Notes under the pieces: generated by a model
Told to the model about the DNA's origin: nothing
What the model saw: the letters and a program-made list of their open reading frames with translations, nothing else
Databases searched by the model: none
Part shown: one piece after another, positions 54,382 through 63,224 of the stretch
Numbering within the stretch: position 1 is the stretch's first letter
How the letters are laid out: each line of letters opens with the position of its first letter
Assembly (NCBI RefSeq): GCF_020535565.1
Contig: NZ_CP084758.1
Coordinates: forward strand, 2,135,501-2,199,500
Length of the DNA: 64,000 bases
Direction: 5' to 3'
Source of the DNA: Shinella sp. XGS7
Lineage (GTDB): Bacteria; Pseudomonadota; Gammaproteobacteria; Burkholderiales; Burkholderiaceae_C
Position numbers and translations under genes: made by a program

Positions 54382-54430
54382 TCCATTTCCTCCAGCCAGC
54401 GGGAGCCCAGGGCTCCCCGACGTCCCTATA

Positions 54431-54457
54431 TTAGCACTCCCTCAGATTGAGTGCTAA
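54431..54457. promoter_or_regulatory. Perfect CIRCE element (HrcA operator) upstream of rpoH
   Basis: TTAGCACTC-N9-GAGTGCTAA matches the CIRCE consensus at all 18 arm positions with the canonical 9-bp spacer. It lies 50 bp upstream of the rpoH ATG on the minus strand, and TAATAT near its proximal end could be the -10 box. HrcA would repress rpoH in unstressed cells and release it when GroEL is titrated by unfolded proteins. The hrcA gene is not in this window. Confidence 0.92.
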
Positions 54458-54579
54458 ACCGGAAATAGCAAGGCTGTCGTGAAGATTCGTGAATGATTGC
54501 TGCGAGAGCGCGCACTAACAAGCTCGCGCGGCGGCTGCGGCAAGCCTGGTAGTAACCCGAATATGACTGGCGGGCCGGC

Positions 54580-55080
54580 TCAGTCCACCAGGCCGAAGTC
54601 CGGGCTGGCGACCATGCCCTCGATGTCCAGCAGGATCAGCATGCGCTCGGCGATCTTGCCCAGGCCGGTGATGAAGCGTGCGTCGATGGCCGAGCCGATC
54701 TCCGGCGGCGGCTTGACCGCGTCGGCCCCCAGTTCCAGCACGTCCGACACCGAATCCACCACGATGCCGACCACGCGACCCAGCACATTGAGCACGATCA
54801 CCACGGTGAAGCCGTTGTACTCGGCCGTCTGGCCCAGGCGCAGGCGCAGGTCCACGATGGGCACGATCACGCCGCGCAGATTGACCACGCCCTTGACGAA
54901 GGCCGGGGCGTTGGCAATGCGGGTGGGCGCCTCGTAGGAGCGGATCTCCTGCACCTTGAGGATGTCGATGCCGTATTCCTCACCGCCGACGCGGAAGGTC
55001 AGGCATTGCCGGGCGGGGCTGGCCGCTTCGGTGGCGACCAGGGCGGTGGACGGTGCGTGGGCGAGTTCGGTGGAGCTCAT
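54580..55080 (-). CDS. Chemotaxis coupling protein CheW
   Basis: A 166-residue CheW-domain scaffold with a 22-residue Ala/Thr-rich tail. It has CLTFRVGGEEYGIDILKVQE, APAFVKGVVNLRGVIVPIVD and VVDSVSDVLEL, the classic CheW receptor/kinase-binding features, more standard than those in pilI. It should connect a chemoreceptor such as the one at 36701-38215 to a CheA kinase encoded elsewhere. It is preceded on the same strand by the hybrid kinase gene, 54 bp away. Confidence 0.92.
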   Translation of the reverse strand: MSSTELAHAPSTALVATEAASPARQCLTFRVGGEEYGIDILKVQEIRSYEAPTRIANAPAFVKGVVNLRGVIVPIVDLRLRLGQTAEYNGFTVVIVLNVLGRVVGIVVDSVSDVLELGADAVKPPPEIGSAIDARFITGLGKIAERMLILLDIEGMVASPDFGLVD

Positions 55081-55134
55081 GGTGGTCAGGGAAGCAGAGT
55101 GGCTTATTGTGCACGCCTGCCGGCCCGCCGACGT

Positions 55135-58100
55135 TCAGCCGCCGCGCAGCAGCCGGTCCAGCAGGCTCAACAGTTCACGAACATCGACGGGTTTGGTCAG
55201 GTAGTGGCGCACGCCCGCGGCGCGGCTGCGCTCGATCTGCTCCGGCAGGGCATTGGCCGAGACCACCACCACGGGCAGCTCGGCGCCCTGGGGGCTGGCG
55301 CGCAGCCGGGCCAGCAGGCTCAGGCCATCGGTGTCGGGCAGCTGCATGTCCAGCAGCAGCAGATCGGGCGGATCGGCCAGCACCGCGGCCAGGCCGCTGG
55401 CGCCGTCGGCATAGGCCTGCAGCTGCAGCTGCGGCCGCTGGGCCAGGATGCCGCGCATCACCTCCACATTGGTGGCGTTGTCCTCGATATAGACCACGCG
55501 GCGGCGCTGGGCCGGGGGCAGGACCTCGGCCCGCTCCGCAGGGTCCGTGCTGCCGGGGGCCTCGGCGCGGGCCTCGGGCAGCTGCAGCGAGAAGGTGGAG
55601 CCCTGACCCTCGGTGGAGCTCACCGTCAGTCCTCCACCCATCAGCTCCACCAGGCGCTGGCAGATCACCAGGCCGATGCCCGTGCCCTCGGTGCTGCTGC
55701 GCTCGCGGCCCAGTCGGTTGAAGGGCTGGAAGAGTTCGGACAGCTGGGCGGGGCTCAGGCCCAGGCCGGTGTCGGTGACGCTGAGCTCCACCAGGCCGCC
55801 GGGCTGGCGGCGTGAGGCCAGCATGATGCGGCCGCCTTCGACGTTGTACTTGACTGCATTGCTCAGCAGATTGGTCAGCACCTGACGGATGCGCGTGGCA
55901 TCGCCCAGGGCGTAGCGGGCCTCGGGCGCCAGGCGGCGCTCGATGCGGATGTTGCGCGCCGCGGCCTGCTTGTCCACCAGGGCCAGGGCATCGTCCAGCA
56001 GGGCCTGCAGGTCCTGGCGCGAGGGCTCCAGCTTGAGCGAGCCGGACTCGATGCGCGAGAGGTCCAGGGTGTCGTTGATCATCTCCAGCAGGTGCCAGCC
56101 GGCCTGCTGCACCTGGGCGGCCCAGCCGCGCTGGCGCTCGGAGAGCGGATGCTCGCGGTCCATCTCCAGCAGCTGGGTGAAGCCCAGCATCGCATTGAGC
56201 GGGGTGCGCAGCTCGTGGCTCATGCGCGAGAGAAAGTCGTTCTTGGCCCGGCTGGCGGCTTCGGCGGTTTCGCGCGCCTGCTCCAGCTCCTGCATGCGCA
56301 GCAGGTCGCTGATGTCTTCCACCACACCCACCATGCGGTCGGGCCGCCCCTCGGCGTCGCGCAGCAGGCTGACCCGGGCGCGCACATGCAGGACCTGGCC
56401 CTCGCGGGTCAGGTAGCGTTTGTGGCGGCTGTAGGTGTCGATCTCCCCGGCGATCAGCTGGCGGCCCAGGCGCACGTCCTCGGCCCGGTCCTCGGGATGG
56501 GTGACCGAGAGAATGCTGCGGCTCAGCAGCTCGGCCGGGCTGTAGCCCAGCAGGCGGCAGAAATGCGGGTTGATCTCCTGCGGCCGCCCGTCCAGATCGG
56601 CGAAGCAGATGCCGATGGGCGCATGCTCGAAGATGCTGCGAAAGCGCTGCTCGCTGCTGCGCAGGGCCGCGGAGGCGCGCTCGCGCTCCAGCACCTCATG
56701 CTCCAGGGCCGCGGTGCGCTGGGCCACCAGGGTCTCGACGCGGCGCGCCCGGCCGGTCACGGTCAGCAGCAGGGCGCCTAGCAGGGCCGCGCTCACCAGG
56801 CCCACCATGGCGAAGGCCCAGCTGCCGTAGCCGGTGCTCATGCCCATGCCGCGCGGCGCGAAGACGCGCACCTCCCAGCTGCGCCCTCCGAAGCTCACGG
56901 TGCGCTGCACCTGGTTGCGGCCATCGCTGCGCTGTTCGCAGCCCGGCGGGCCGGCCAGTCGCTTCTCCGCGGCCCCGGGCTCCAGGTCCAGCAGGCAGAT
57001 TTCCAGGTGCTCCGGAATGTCGGCCGCGATCTTGCGCACCAGCAGGTCCGGGCGCAGGGTGGCGAAGACCACGCCGCGCAGGCTGCGCTGGCGCTCTTCC
57101 ACGCTGCGCGGCTCGCCGTCATAGAGGGCCTGATAGATCACCACGCCGATGGCGGACTCGCTGTCCTGCGAGAGCTGGAAGCCGCCGGTGGCCGCCGGCA
57201 GGGCATTGCGCTGGCTGCGCTCCAGGGCCTCGCGGGTGGGCGGCACGGAGCGTATGTTCACGCCCAGGGCGCCGGCATTGCGGGCCAGGGGTTCGATCAG
57301 GCGTATCGCCAGCATGGGCTCCTGCGGCGGCGGCTGCAGATCGCCGGGGCGGCGGCGGTCACGGGCCTGGTAGCCGGCCAGGCCCTCGGCCCGGGCCGAC
57401 TGATCGAAGGCGGCCAGGGCGTCGCGCTCCACCTGGCGGGCCCAGCCCAGGGCCAGCAGATTGCCCCCGGGCAGCAGATAGGCGGCGGTGCCGCGCTGGA
57501 AATCGCTGCGCGAGATGGCTGGCGCCACCAGCAGCAGGCTGCGCGTGGCCTCCAGCGCGCCCAGGGGCTCGCGCAGCGCATGCTCCATGGCGGTGGCGGC
57601 GGCCCCGGCCTCGCGCTCGAAGAGGTCGCGTTCGCGCTGGGCGTCCCACTCCACCAGCTTGAGCGTGGACAGGCTCATCAGCACCGTGGTCAGCAGCAGG
57701 GGCAGGGCCACGCTGAGCCGGCGCGAGGCCCAGGCCTCGCGCGGGCGGGCGATCAGGCACAGGGTCAGGGGCGCGCCGATCAGCACGCCCATGGTGTCGC
57801 CCAGCCACCAGGCGCTCCAGTTGCTGAGCCAGTGCTCGGGACGTATCGCCCCGGCGGCCAGCAGGGCCATGCTGCCCAGGGTGGGACTCACCAGGCAGGC
57901 CAGGCCCGCGCCCAGCAGATAGAAGCGCGCCAGCTCGCGGGGCTCGGTCAGCAGCGGCGTGGGGCCCACGAAACGGCGCACCAGCCAGGCCCCGATCAGG
58001 GCCTGCAGGGTGGCACCCAGACCGATCACCAGGGGCAGCAGGCCCGGGTTGTGGCCGTGCTGCCAGGCCAGCAGCAGGTTCACGGCGCTGGAGCCCAGCC

Positions 58101-58290
58101 AGACGGCGGGCACCATGCGTGGCCCCAGCACCAGCACCCCCACCAGGGCCAGCCCGGCCGAGGGGTAGAGCGGGGAGGCGTAGTTGGGGGGCAGGCTCAG
58201 CTGCACCGCCATCAAGCCCAGCGCGATATACGCCGCGGCCAGGGCCAGGGCTTGCAAAGGCCAGGAGCGGAAGGCGGCGGACAGGGTCAT
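55135..58290 (-). CDS. Hybrid sensor kinase: MASE1-CHASE-PAS-HisKA-HATPase-REC
   Basis: A 1051-residue membrane kinase. Residues about 10-205 form a MASE1 multi-TM sensor; about 215-480 a periplasmic CHASE domain; a TM near 500-525; a coiled coil; a PAS domain about 555-665 (SIFEHAPIGICFADLDGRPQ). The HisKA motif is FLSRMSHELRTPLNAML with His692. The HATPase has LTNLLSNAVKYNVEGG, DTGLGLS and GTGIGLVICQRLVELMGG. The receiver carries YIEDNATNVEVM, phospho-Asp981 (LLLDMQLPDTDG) and Lys in YLTKPVD. CHASE domains bind small ligands; the ligand is unknown. The neighbouring GGDEF and CheW genes are possible partners. Confidence 0.92.
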   Translation of the reverse strand: MTLSAAFRSWPLQALALAAAYIALGLMAVQLSLPPNYASPLYPSAGLALVGVLVLGPRMVPAVWLGSSAVNLLLAWQHGHNPGLLPLVIGLGATLQALIGAWLVRRFVGPTPLLTEPRELARFYLLGAGLACLVSPTLGSMALLAAGAIRPEHWLSNWSAWWLGDTMGVLIGAPLTLCLIARPREAWASRRLSVALPLLLTTVLMSLSTLKLVEWDAQRERDLFEREAGAAATAMEHALREPLGALEATRSLLLVAPAISRSDFQRGTAAYLLPGGNLLALGWARQVERDALAAFDQSARAEGLAGYQARDRRRPGDLQPPPQEPMLAIRLIEPLARNAGALGVNIRSVPPTREALERSQRNALPAATGGFQLSQDSESAIGVVIYQALYDGEPRSVEERQRSLRGVVFATLRPDLLVRKIAADIPEHLEICLLDLEPGAAEKRLAGPPGCEQRSDGRNQVQRTVSFGGRSWEVRVFAPRGMGMSTGYGSWAFAMVGLVSAALLGALLLTVTGRARRVETLVAQRTAALEHEVLERERASAALRSSEQRFRSIFEHAPIGICFADLDGRPQEINPHFCRLLGYSPAELLSRSILSVTHPEDRAEDVRLGRQLIAGEIDTYSRHKRYLTREGQVLHVRARVSLLRDAEGRPDRMVGVVEDISDLLRMQELEQARETAEAASRAKNDFLSRMSHELRTPLNAMLGFTQLLEMDREHPLSERQRGWAAQVQQAGWHLLEMINDTLDLSRIESGSLKLEPSRQDLQALLDDALALVDKQAAARNIRIERRLAPEARYALGDATRIRQVLTNLLSNAVKYNVEGGRIMLASRRQPGGLVELSVTDTGLGLSPAQLSELFQPFNRLGRERSSTEGTGIGLVICQRLVELMGGGLTVSSTEGQGSTFSLQLPEARAEAPGSTDPAERAEVLPPAQRRRVVYIEDNATNVEVMRGILAQRPQLQLQAYADGASGLAAVLADPPDLLLLDMQLPDTDGLSLLARLRASPQGAELPVVVVSANALPEQIERSRAAGVRHYLTKPVDVRELLSLLDRLLRGG

Positions 58291-58430
58291 GACGTTTGTC
58301 GGAGCATGCCCGGCGATCCTAGCCCAGCGGCCGGGCTCCCAGGGGCGCTCATGCTCCGCATGAACCCGGGTTTGTGGCGCACTGCGCGGGTCAGGTCTTG
58401 ACGCTGCCGCGCCGGCCTCGCAGGCCCCGC

Positions 58431-59594
58431 TCAGGCCGGCTCGAAGCTGCTGCGGTTGCGGCCTTCGGCCTTGGCGCGGTAGAGCGCGGTATCGGCGCGG
58501 CGCAGCACATCGTCCAGATGGCGGTCGGCCGCGGCCAGCAGGGCCAGGCCGATGGAGACGGTCAGGCGCTGCGGCCCCTCGGGCAGGGGCAGGGGCGCGG
58601 TCTCCACCGCGCTGCGGATGCGCTCGGCCGCGGCTTGGGCCCCTTCGGCATCGAGCTGGCCCATCAGGGCCACGAACTCCTCGCCGCCCTGGCGCACGGC
58701 CAGATCCTCCACCCGGCAGCTGGCGGCGATCACGCCGGCCACATGGCGCAGGGCGGCGTCCCCCACCTCGTGGCCGTGGCGGTCATTGATCTGCTTGAAA
58801 TGGTCGATGTCGATCACCAGGGCGGCCAGGGCATCGCCGCGGCGCCGGCTCAGGGCCAGGCGCTCGGCGCCCTGCTCGGCCAGGATGCGGCGGTTGGGCA
58901 GGCCGGTCAGGTGGTCGGTGGAGGCGGCATGCTCCCACTGCCGGCGTATGCGCTCCGAGCAGAGCTGCAGAAAGGCCGTGGTGCCGATCACGGGCATCAC
59001 CGAGGCGATCAGGGGCGTGACCAGATTGATCCAGTGCTCACGGTCCAGCAGGCTGGGCACCGGCCCGCCGTTCTGCAGGAAATACACCATGCGCAGCAGC
59101 AGAAAGGCCAGCACGCCGCCGAAGATGCCCGCCAGCACCCGGCGGCTCACCGCCGCGTCGCTGGCCGGGGCGCGCGCCAGCAGGCTGATGCTGCCCAGCA
59201 GGGGCAGGGCCCAGGTGAGGGTGGCGATGACGATGCGGGCACGCAGGTCCGGCTCGACATTGGCGAACCAGTACAGGCCCGGCAGCTGCAGCAGCACCGG
59301 CAGGACCATCAGGGGCCAGGGCAGCTCGCGCCCATAGAACTGGCTCAGGGCGCGCCAGTAGAGCACCACGCCCAGCAGCACCACCGCATTGCCCAGGGGC
59401 AGCACAAAGCCCGGAGGCTTGAGCGCCTGCAGGGCCAGCAGGATGCAGCCGCCAGCCTGCAGCAGGGTGCCGATGCGCCAGCTCACCGCGGCCGGCCGCA
59501 GCTCGGCGGGCAGGTCGCGGTGCATCAGGCCGAGGACGCCGCCGTTGAGCAGCATCATCAGGATGGCCACCAGAAAGGCGGTCAGCGGGTCCAT
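58431..59594 (-). CDS. Membrane-bound diguanylate cyclase
   Basis: A 387-residue protein with about seven TM helices in residues 1-210 (for example FLVAILMMLLNGGVLGLM, LGNAVVLLGVVLYW, VTPLIASVMPVIGTTAF) and a C-terminal GGDEF domain. The active site is RQGGEEF (303-307), with a product-inhibition site RVED (294-297) exactly five residues upstream, and TDHLTGLPNRRI at the domain start. It should make c-di-GMP with feedback control, responding to a membrane signal. It is separated from the hybrid kinase gene by 140 bp that hold no gene. Confidence 0.9.
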   Translation of the reverse strand: MDPLTAFLVAILMMLLNGGVLGLMHRDLPAELRPAAVSWRIGTLLQAGGCILLALQALKPPGFVLPLGNAVVLLGVVLYWRALSQFYGRELPWPLMVLPVLLQLPGLYWFANVEPDLRARIVIATLTWALPLLGSISLLARAPASDAAVSRRVLAGIFGGVLAFLLLRMVYFLQNGGPVPSLLDREHWINLVTPLIASVMPVIGTTAFLQLCSERIRRQWEHAASTDHLTGLPNRRILAEQGAERLALSRRRGDALAALVIDIDHFKQINDRHGHEVGDAALRHVAGVIAASCRVEDLAVRQGGEEFVALMGQLDAEGAQAAAERIRSAVETAPLPLPEGPQRLTVSIGLALLAAADRHLDDVLRRADTALYRAKAEGRNRSSFEPA

Positions 59595-59646
59595 GCGCGG
59601 GGCGTGCCGGGGGCGCCGCCACGCGGGCGGCGGCGCCGCGCGGGGC

Positions 59647-60738
59647 TCAGACGTTGAACAGGAAGTTCAGCACGTCGCCGTCCTTGACGACGTAGTCCTT
59701 GCCTTCGGCGCGCATCTTGCCGGCTTCCTTGGCACCGGCCTCGCCCTTGTACTGGATGAAATCCTCGAAGGCGATGGTCTGGGCGCGGATGAAGCCGCGT
59801 TCGAAGTCGGTGTGGATCACGCCGGCCGCCTGGGGGGCGGTGTCGCCGATATGGATGGTCCAGGCGCGCACTTCCTTCACACCGGCGGTGAAGTAGGTCT
59901 GCAGGCCCAGCAGGCTGAAACCGGCACGGATCAGGCGGTTCAGGCCCGGCTCGTCCTGGCCCATCTCGGCCAGGAACATGGCGCGGTCTTCATCGCTCAT
60001 CTCGGCCAGCTCGGCCTCGGTCTTGGCGCAGATGGCCACCACCGGGCCCTTCTGGGCGGCGGCGTATTCCTTCAGGCGGTCCAGGAAGGGGTTGTTCTCG
60101 AAACCGTCCTCGGCCACATTGCCCACGAACATGGCCGGCTTGGCCGTGATCAGGCACAGGGGCTTGAGCAGGACCAGCTCTTCCTTGCTGAAGTCGATGG
60201 AGCGCACCGGCTTGGCTTCGTTCAGCGCGGCCTGGCACTTCTCCAGCACCTTGACCAGGGCTTGCGCCTCCTTGTCACCGGCGCGGGCCACCTTGTTGTA
60301 GCGCACCAGGCTCTTGTCCACCGTGCCCAGGTCGGCCAGGCAGAGCTCGGTCTGGATGACCTCGATGTCCGAGATCGGGTCGACCTTGCCGTTCACGTGG
60401 ATCACATTGGGATCCTCGAAGCAGCGCACCACATTGACGATGGCGTCGGTCTCGCGGATGTGGGAGAGGAACTGGTTGCCCAGGCCTTCGCCCTTGGAAG
60501 CGCCGGCCACCAGACCGGCGATGTCCACGAACTCCACGATGGCCGGCACGATGCGCTCGGGCTTGACCACCTCGGCCAGCTGGGTCAGGCGCGGGTCGGG
60601 CAGCTCCACCACACCCACATTGGGCTCGATGGTGCAGAAAGGATAGTTCTCGGCGGCGATGCCGGCCTTGGTCAGGGCGTTGAAGAGGGTGGACTTGCCG
60701 ACATTGGGCAGGCCCACGATGCCGCATTTGAGGCTCAT
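59647..60738 (-). CDS. ychF: Redox-regulated ribosome-associated ATPase YchF (Obg family)
   Basis: A 363-residue P-loop protein of the Obg family that prefers ATP to GTP. The G1 motif is GLPNVGKST (9-17); [18 protein letters not shown] is the switch I region and [20 protein letters not shown] the G3 region; the C-terminal TGS domain has [20 protein letters not shown] and [17 protein letters not shown]. It binds ribosomes and is linked to oxidative-stress translation control. It is divergent from the UbiH-like gene, with 56 bp between the start codons. Confidence 0.96.
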   Translation of the reverse strand: MSLKCGIVGLPNVGKSTLFNALTKAGIAAENYPFCTIEPNVGVVELPDPRLTQLAEVVKPERIVPAIVEFVDIAGLVAGASKGEGLGNQFLSHIRETDAIVNVVRCFEDPNVIHVNGKVDPISDIEVIQTELCLADLGTVDKSLVRYNKVARAGDKEAQALVKVLEKCQAALNEAKPVRSIDFSKEELVLLKPLCLITAKPAMFVGNVAEDGFENNPFLDRLKEYAAAQKGPVVAICAKTEAELAEMSDEDRAMFLAEMGQDEPGLNRLIRAGFSLLGLQTYFTAGVKEVRAWTIHIGDTAPQAAGVIHTDFERGFIRAQTIAFEDFIQYKGEAGAKEAGKMRAEGKDYVVKDGDVLNFLFNV

Positions 60739-60794
60739 GGAGGACTTTCGCTGGGGGCCGGATGTAAAACCGGGATTTTAGCGGCCTGCCTACA

Positions 60795-61919
60795 ATGCCC
60801 CCCATGCAAGAGCGAGAAGTGTTCGATGTGCTGGTGCGCGGCGAGGGTTGCGTGGGCCGTGCCCTGGCCCTGGCGCTCTCGGCCCAGGGCCTGCGCGTGG
60901 CCCTGCTGGGCCATGAGCAGCCCGCCCGGAGCGAGGATCTGCGCACCTATGCCCTGAACGCCGGCTCGGTGGCCCTGCTGCGCGAGCTGCGGGTCTGGGA
61001 GACCCTGCCGCGCGAGGCCTGGAGCCCCGTCTACGAGATGCAGGTGCATGGCGACCAGGCCGCCGGCCGTCTGGCCTTTTCGGCCTGGCAGCAGGGCGTG
61101 GGCGAGCTGGCCCATATCGTCGATGCCGCCACCCTGGAGCAGCAGCTGGGCGCCGCCCTGAGCTTCGCGCCCCATGTGCGGCGGGTCAGCGCGCCGGTGC
61201 CGGCGGCGCTGACGGCCCTGTGCGAGGGCAAGGAATCCGCGGCCCGCGAGGCCCTGGGTGTGCGTTTCGAGCGACATGGCTATGGCCAGCAGGCGATTGC
61301 CGCCCGTCTGGTGGTGGAGCAGCCCCACCAGGGCGTGGCCCGCCAGTGGTTCCGCGCGCCCGATGTGCTGGCCCTGCTGCCCTTCGAGCGGCCGCAAGCC
61401 GGGTGTTCCTATGGCCTGGTCTGGTCCCTGCCCAGCGAGCGCGCCCAGGAACTGCTGGCCGCCGGCCCGGCGGAATTCGAGTCGGCCCTGCTGGAAGCCA
61501 CCGAGGGGGCCGTGGGCCCGCTGCGCCTGGCCGGCGGCCGGGCGGCCTGGCCGCTGAGTCTGGGCCGGGCCGACCGCGTCAGCGGTCCCGGATGGGCCCT
61601 GCTAGGCGACGCCGCCCATGTGGTCCATCCCCTGGCCGGCCAGGGCCTGAACCTGGGCCTGGCCGATGTGGCCGCCCTGGCCCAGGTGCTGCGCGAGCGC
61701 GAGGCCTGGCGCCCCCTGGGTGACGAGCGCCTGCTGCGCCGCTACGAGCGTGCGCGCCTGGCGCCCACCCTGGCCATGGGCGAACTCACCGACGGCCTGC
61801 TGCGCCTCTTCGCCAGCGAGACTCCGGGCCTGCGCGAGCTGCGCAACCGCGGCATGGGTCTGCTGAACCAACTCCCGCCCCTGAAGCGCTGGCTGACGGC
61901 GCGGGCCCTGGGCGCCTGA
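60795..61919 (+). CDS. UbiH/UbiF-family FAD-dependent monooxygenase
   Basis: A 374-residue flavoprotein of the ubiquinone-hydroxylase family. The N-terminal dinucleotide motif reads VRGEGCVGRALALALSAQG; DLRTYALNAGSVALLRELRV and the C-terminal GDAAHVVHPLAGQGLNLGLA (second FAD motif) are typical of UbiH/UbiF/VisC proteins. It probably hydroxylates a ubiquinone precursor ring; which position is uncertain. Codons ATG 60795 and ATG 60804 are both possible starts; TACAAT at 60791-60796 could be a -10 box, which would make the second start nearly leaderless. dsbC follows 42 bp downstream. Confidence 0.88.
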   Translation: MPPMQEREVFDVLVRGEGCVGRALALALSAQGLRVALLGHEQPARSEDLRTYALNAGSVALLRELRVWETLPREAWSPVYEMQVHGDQAAGRLAFSAWQQGVGELAHIVDAATLEQQLGAALSFAPHVRRVSAPVPAALTALCEGKESAAREALGVRFERHGYGQQAIAARLVVEQPHQGVARQWFRAPDVLALLPFERPQAGCSYGLVWSLPSERAQELLAAGPAEFESALLEATEGAVGPLRLAGGRAAWPLSLGRADRVSGPGWALLGDAAHVVHPLAGQGLNLGLADVAALAQVLREREAWRPLGDERLLRRYERARLAPTLAMGELTDGLLRLFASETPGLRELRNRGMGLLNQLPPLKRWLTARALGA

Positions 61920-61961
61920 GGCGGCCCAGCTCTCTTTCGTTCTCCCGACCGAGCACAAGAC

Positions 61962-62696
61962 ATGAAGCTGTTGACACACACGGGCCTGGCCCTGAGCCTG
62001 CTGGCCGCCGCCCCCCTGGTCCTGGCCAGCGAGGCCCAGATCCGCAAGAGCATCGCCGAGCGCATGCCCAACTGGCCCAAGCTCGACGAGGTGCGCCCGG
62101 CGGCCATGCCGGGCCTCTGGGAGATCCGCGCCGGCAACGAGATCCGCTACACCGATGCCAGCGGCAGTTTCCTGATCGAGGGCGAGCTGATCGATCTGAA
62201 ATCGCGCCGCAACCTCACCGAGGACCGCCTGGCCAAGATCAACCAGATCGACTTCGCCAGCCTGCCGCTCAAGGACGCCCTGGTCTGGAAGAGCGGCAAG
62301 GGCACGCGCCGCATCGCCGTCTTCGCCGACCCGAACTGCGGCTACTGCAAGCGCTTCGAGCGCAGCCTGCAGGAGGTCAAGGACGTCACGGTCTACACCT
62401 TCCTGATCCCCATCCTGGGCGGTGATTCGCCCGAGAAGTCGCGCAATATCTGGTGCGCCAAGGACTCACAGGCCACCTGGCTGTCCTGGATGCTGGAGGG
62501 CAAGGTGCCGCCCAAGGCCGGCAGCGGCTGCGATGACGCCGCCGTGGAGCGCAATCTGGCCCTGGCGCGCAAGCACATGGTCAATGGCACGCCGGCCGTG
62601 ATCTTCGAGGATGGCAGCCGCGCGCCGGGTGCCATCAGCGCCGAGCAGCTGGAGCGCCGCCTGGCTGCGCTCAAGGCCGCGGGCTCCGGCTCCTGA
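61962..62696 (+). CDS. dsbC: Thiol:disulfide interchange protein DsbC
   Basis: A 244-residue periplasmic disulfide isomerase. The signal peptide ends at VLASEAQ (about residue 23); an N-terminal dimerisation domain (IRKSIAERMPNWPKLDEVRP) and a thioredoxin domain with CGYC active site (Cys126, Cys129) in FADPNCGYCKRFE follow. The cis-Pro loop NGTPAVIFEDG and a second cysteine pair (WCAKDS and GCDDAA) are present. It repairs wrong disulfides in exported proteins. It lies downstream of the UbiH-like gene. Confidence 0.93.
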   Translation: MKLLTHTGLALSLLAAAPLVLASEAQIRKSIAERMPNWPKLDEVRPAAMPGLWEIRAGNEIRYTDASGSFLIEGELIDLKSRRNLTEDRLAKINQIDFASLPLKDALVWKSGKGTRRIAVFADPNCGYCKRFERSLQEVKDVTVYTFLIPILGGDSPEKSRNIWCAKDSQATWLSWMLEGKVPPKAGSGCDDAAVERNLALARKHMVNGTPAVIFEDGSRAPGAISAEQLERRLAALKAAGSGS

Positions 62697-62751
62697 TCCG
62701 GCGCCGCGTGCGCCTTCCCACGATTCCTTCAATCACAGCGTTTCGATCACC

Positions 62752-63222
62752 ATGCCCTCCGCCGCCCTTGCCGCCGAGTCCGGCCGACCGCCGACCCTGA
62801 ACCCGGTGGCCCTGCGCCTGGCCTATGCCGGCCTGATTCCCTTTGTGCTGGGGGCATTGCTGATCTGGCTGCTGGCCGGCTACAACCTGGAGGCCCATGC
62901 CTTCGTGGCCCTGGGGCTCTCGGCCTATGCGGCCGTGATCATCAGCTTCCTGGGCGGCATCCACTGGGGCCTGGCCATGCGCCAGCAGATCCCCTCGCCG
63001 GCTCCCTTCGTCTGGGGCGTGGTGCCCTCCCTGCTGGCCTGGGTGGGCGTGGTGATGCCCGCCTATGCCGGCCTGGCCCTGCACGGCCTGGTGCTGGTGA
63101 TCTGCTATCTGGTGGACCGCCGCTTCTACCCGGCTCTGGGCGCCAGCGCCTGGCTGACCCTGCGTTTTCGCCTCAGCGCCGTGGCCGCGCTGAGCTGCTT
63201 CCTGGGAGCGGCAGGCAGCTGA
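62752..63222 (+). CDS. DUF3429 family membrane protein
   Basis: A 156-residue protein with about five TM helices. It matches the DUF3429 family by AYAGLIPFVLGALLIWL, AYAAVIISFLGGIHWGLAMR and VVPSLLAWVGVVMPAYAGLA. The short cytoplasmic N-terminus is Ala/Pro-rich. The start ATG at 62752 is favoured since earlier in-frame codons overlap the end of dsbC. Function is unknown. Confidence 0.85.
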   Translation: MPSAALAAESGRPPTLNPVALRLAYAGLIPFVLGALLIWLLAGYNLEAHAFVALGLSAYAAVIISFLGGIHWGLAMRQQIPSPAPFVWGVVPSLLAWVGVVMPAYAGLALHGLVLVICYLVDRRFYPALGASAWLTLRFRLSAVAALSCFLGAAGS

Positions 63223-63224
63223 CG

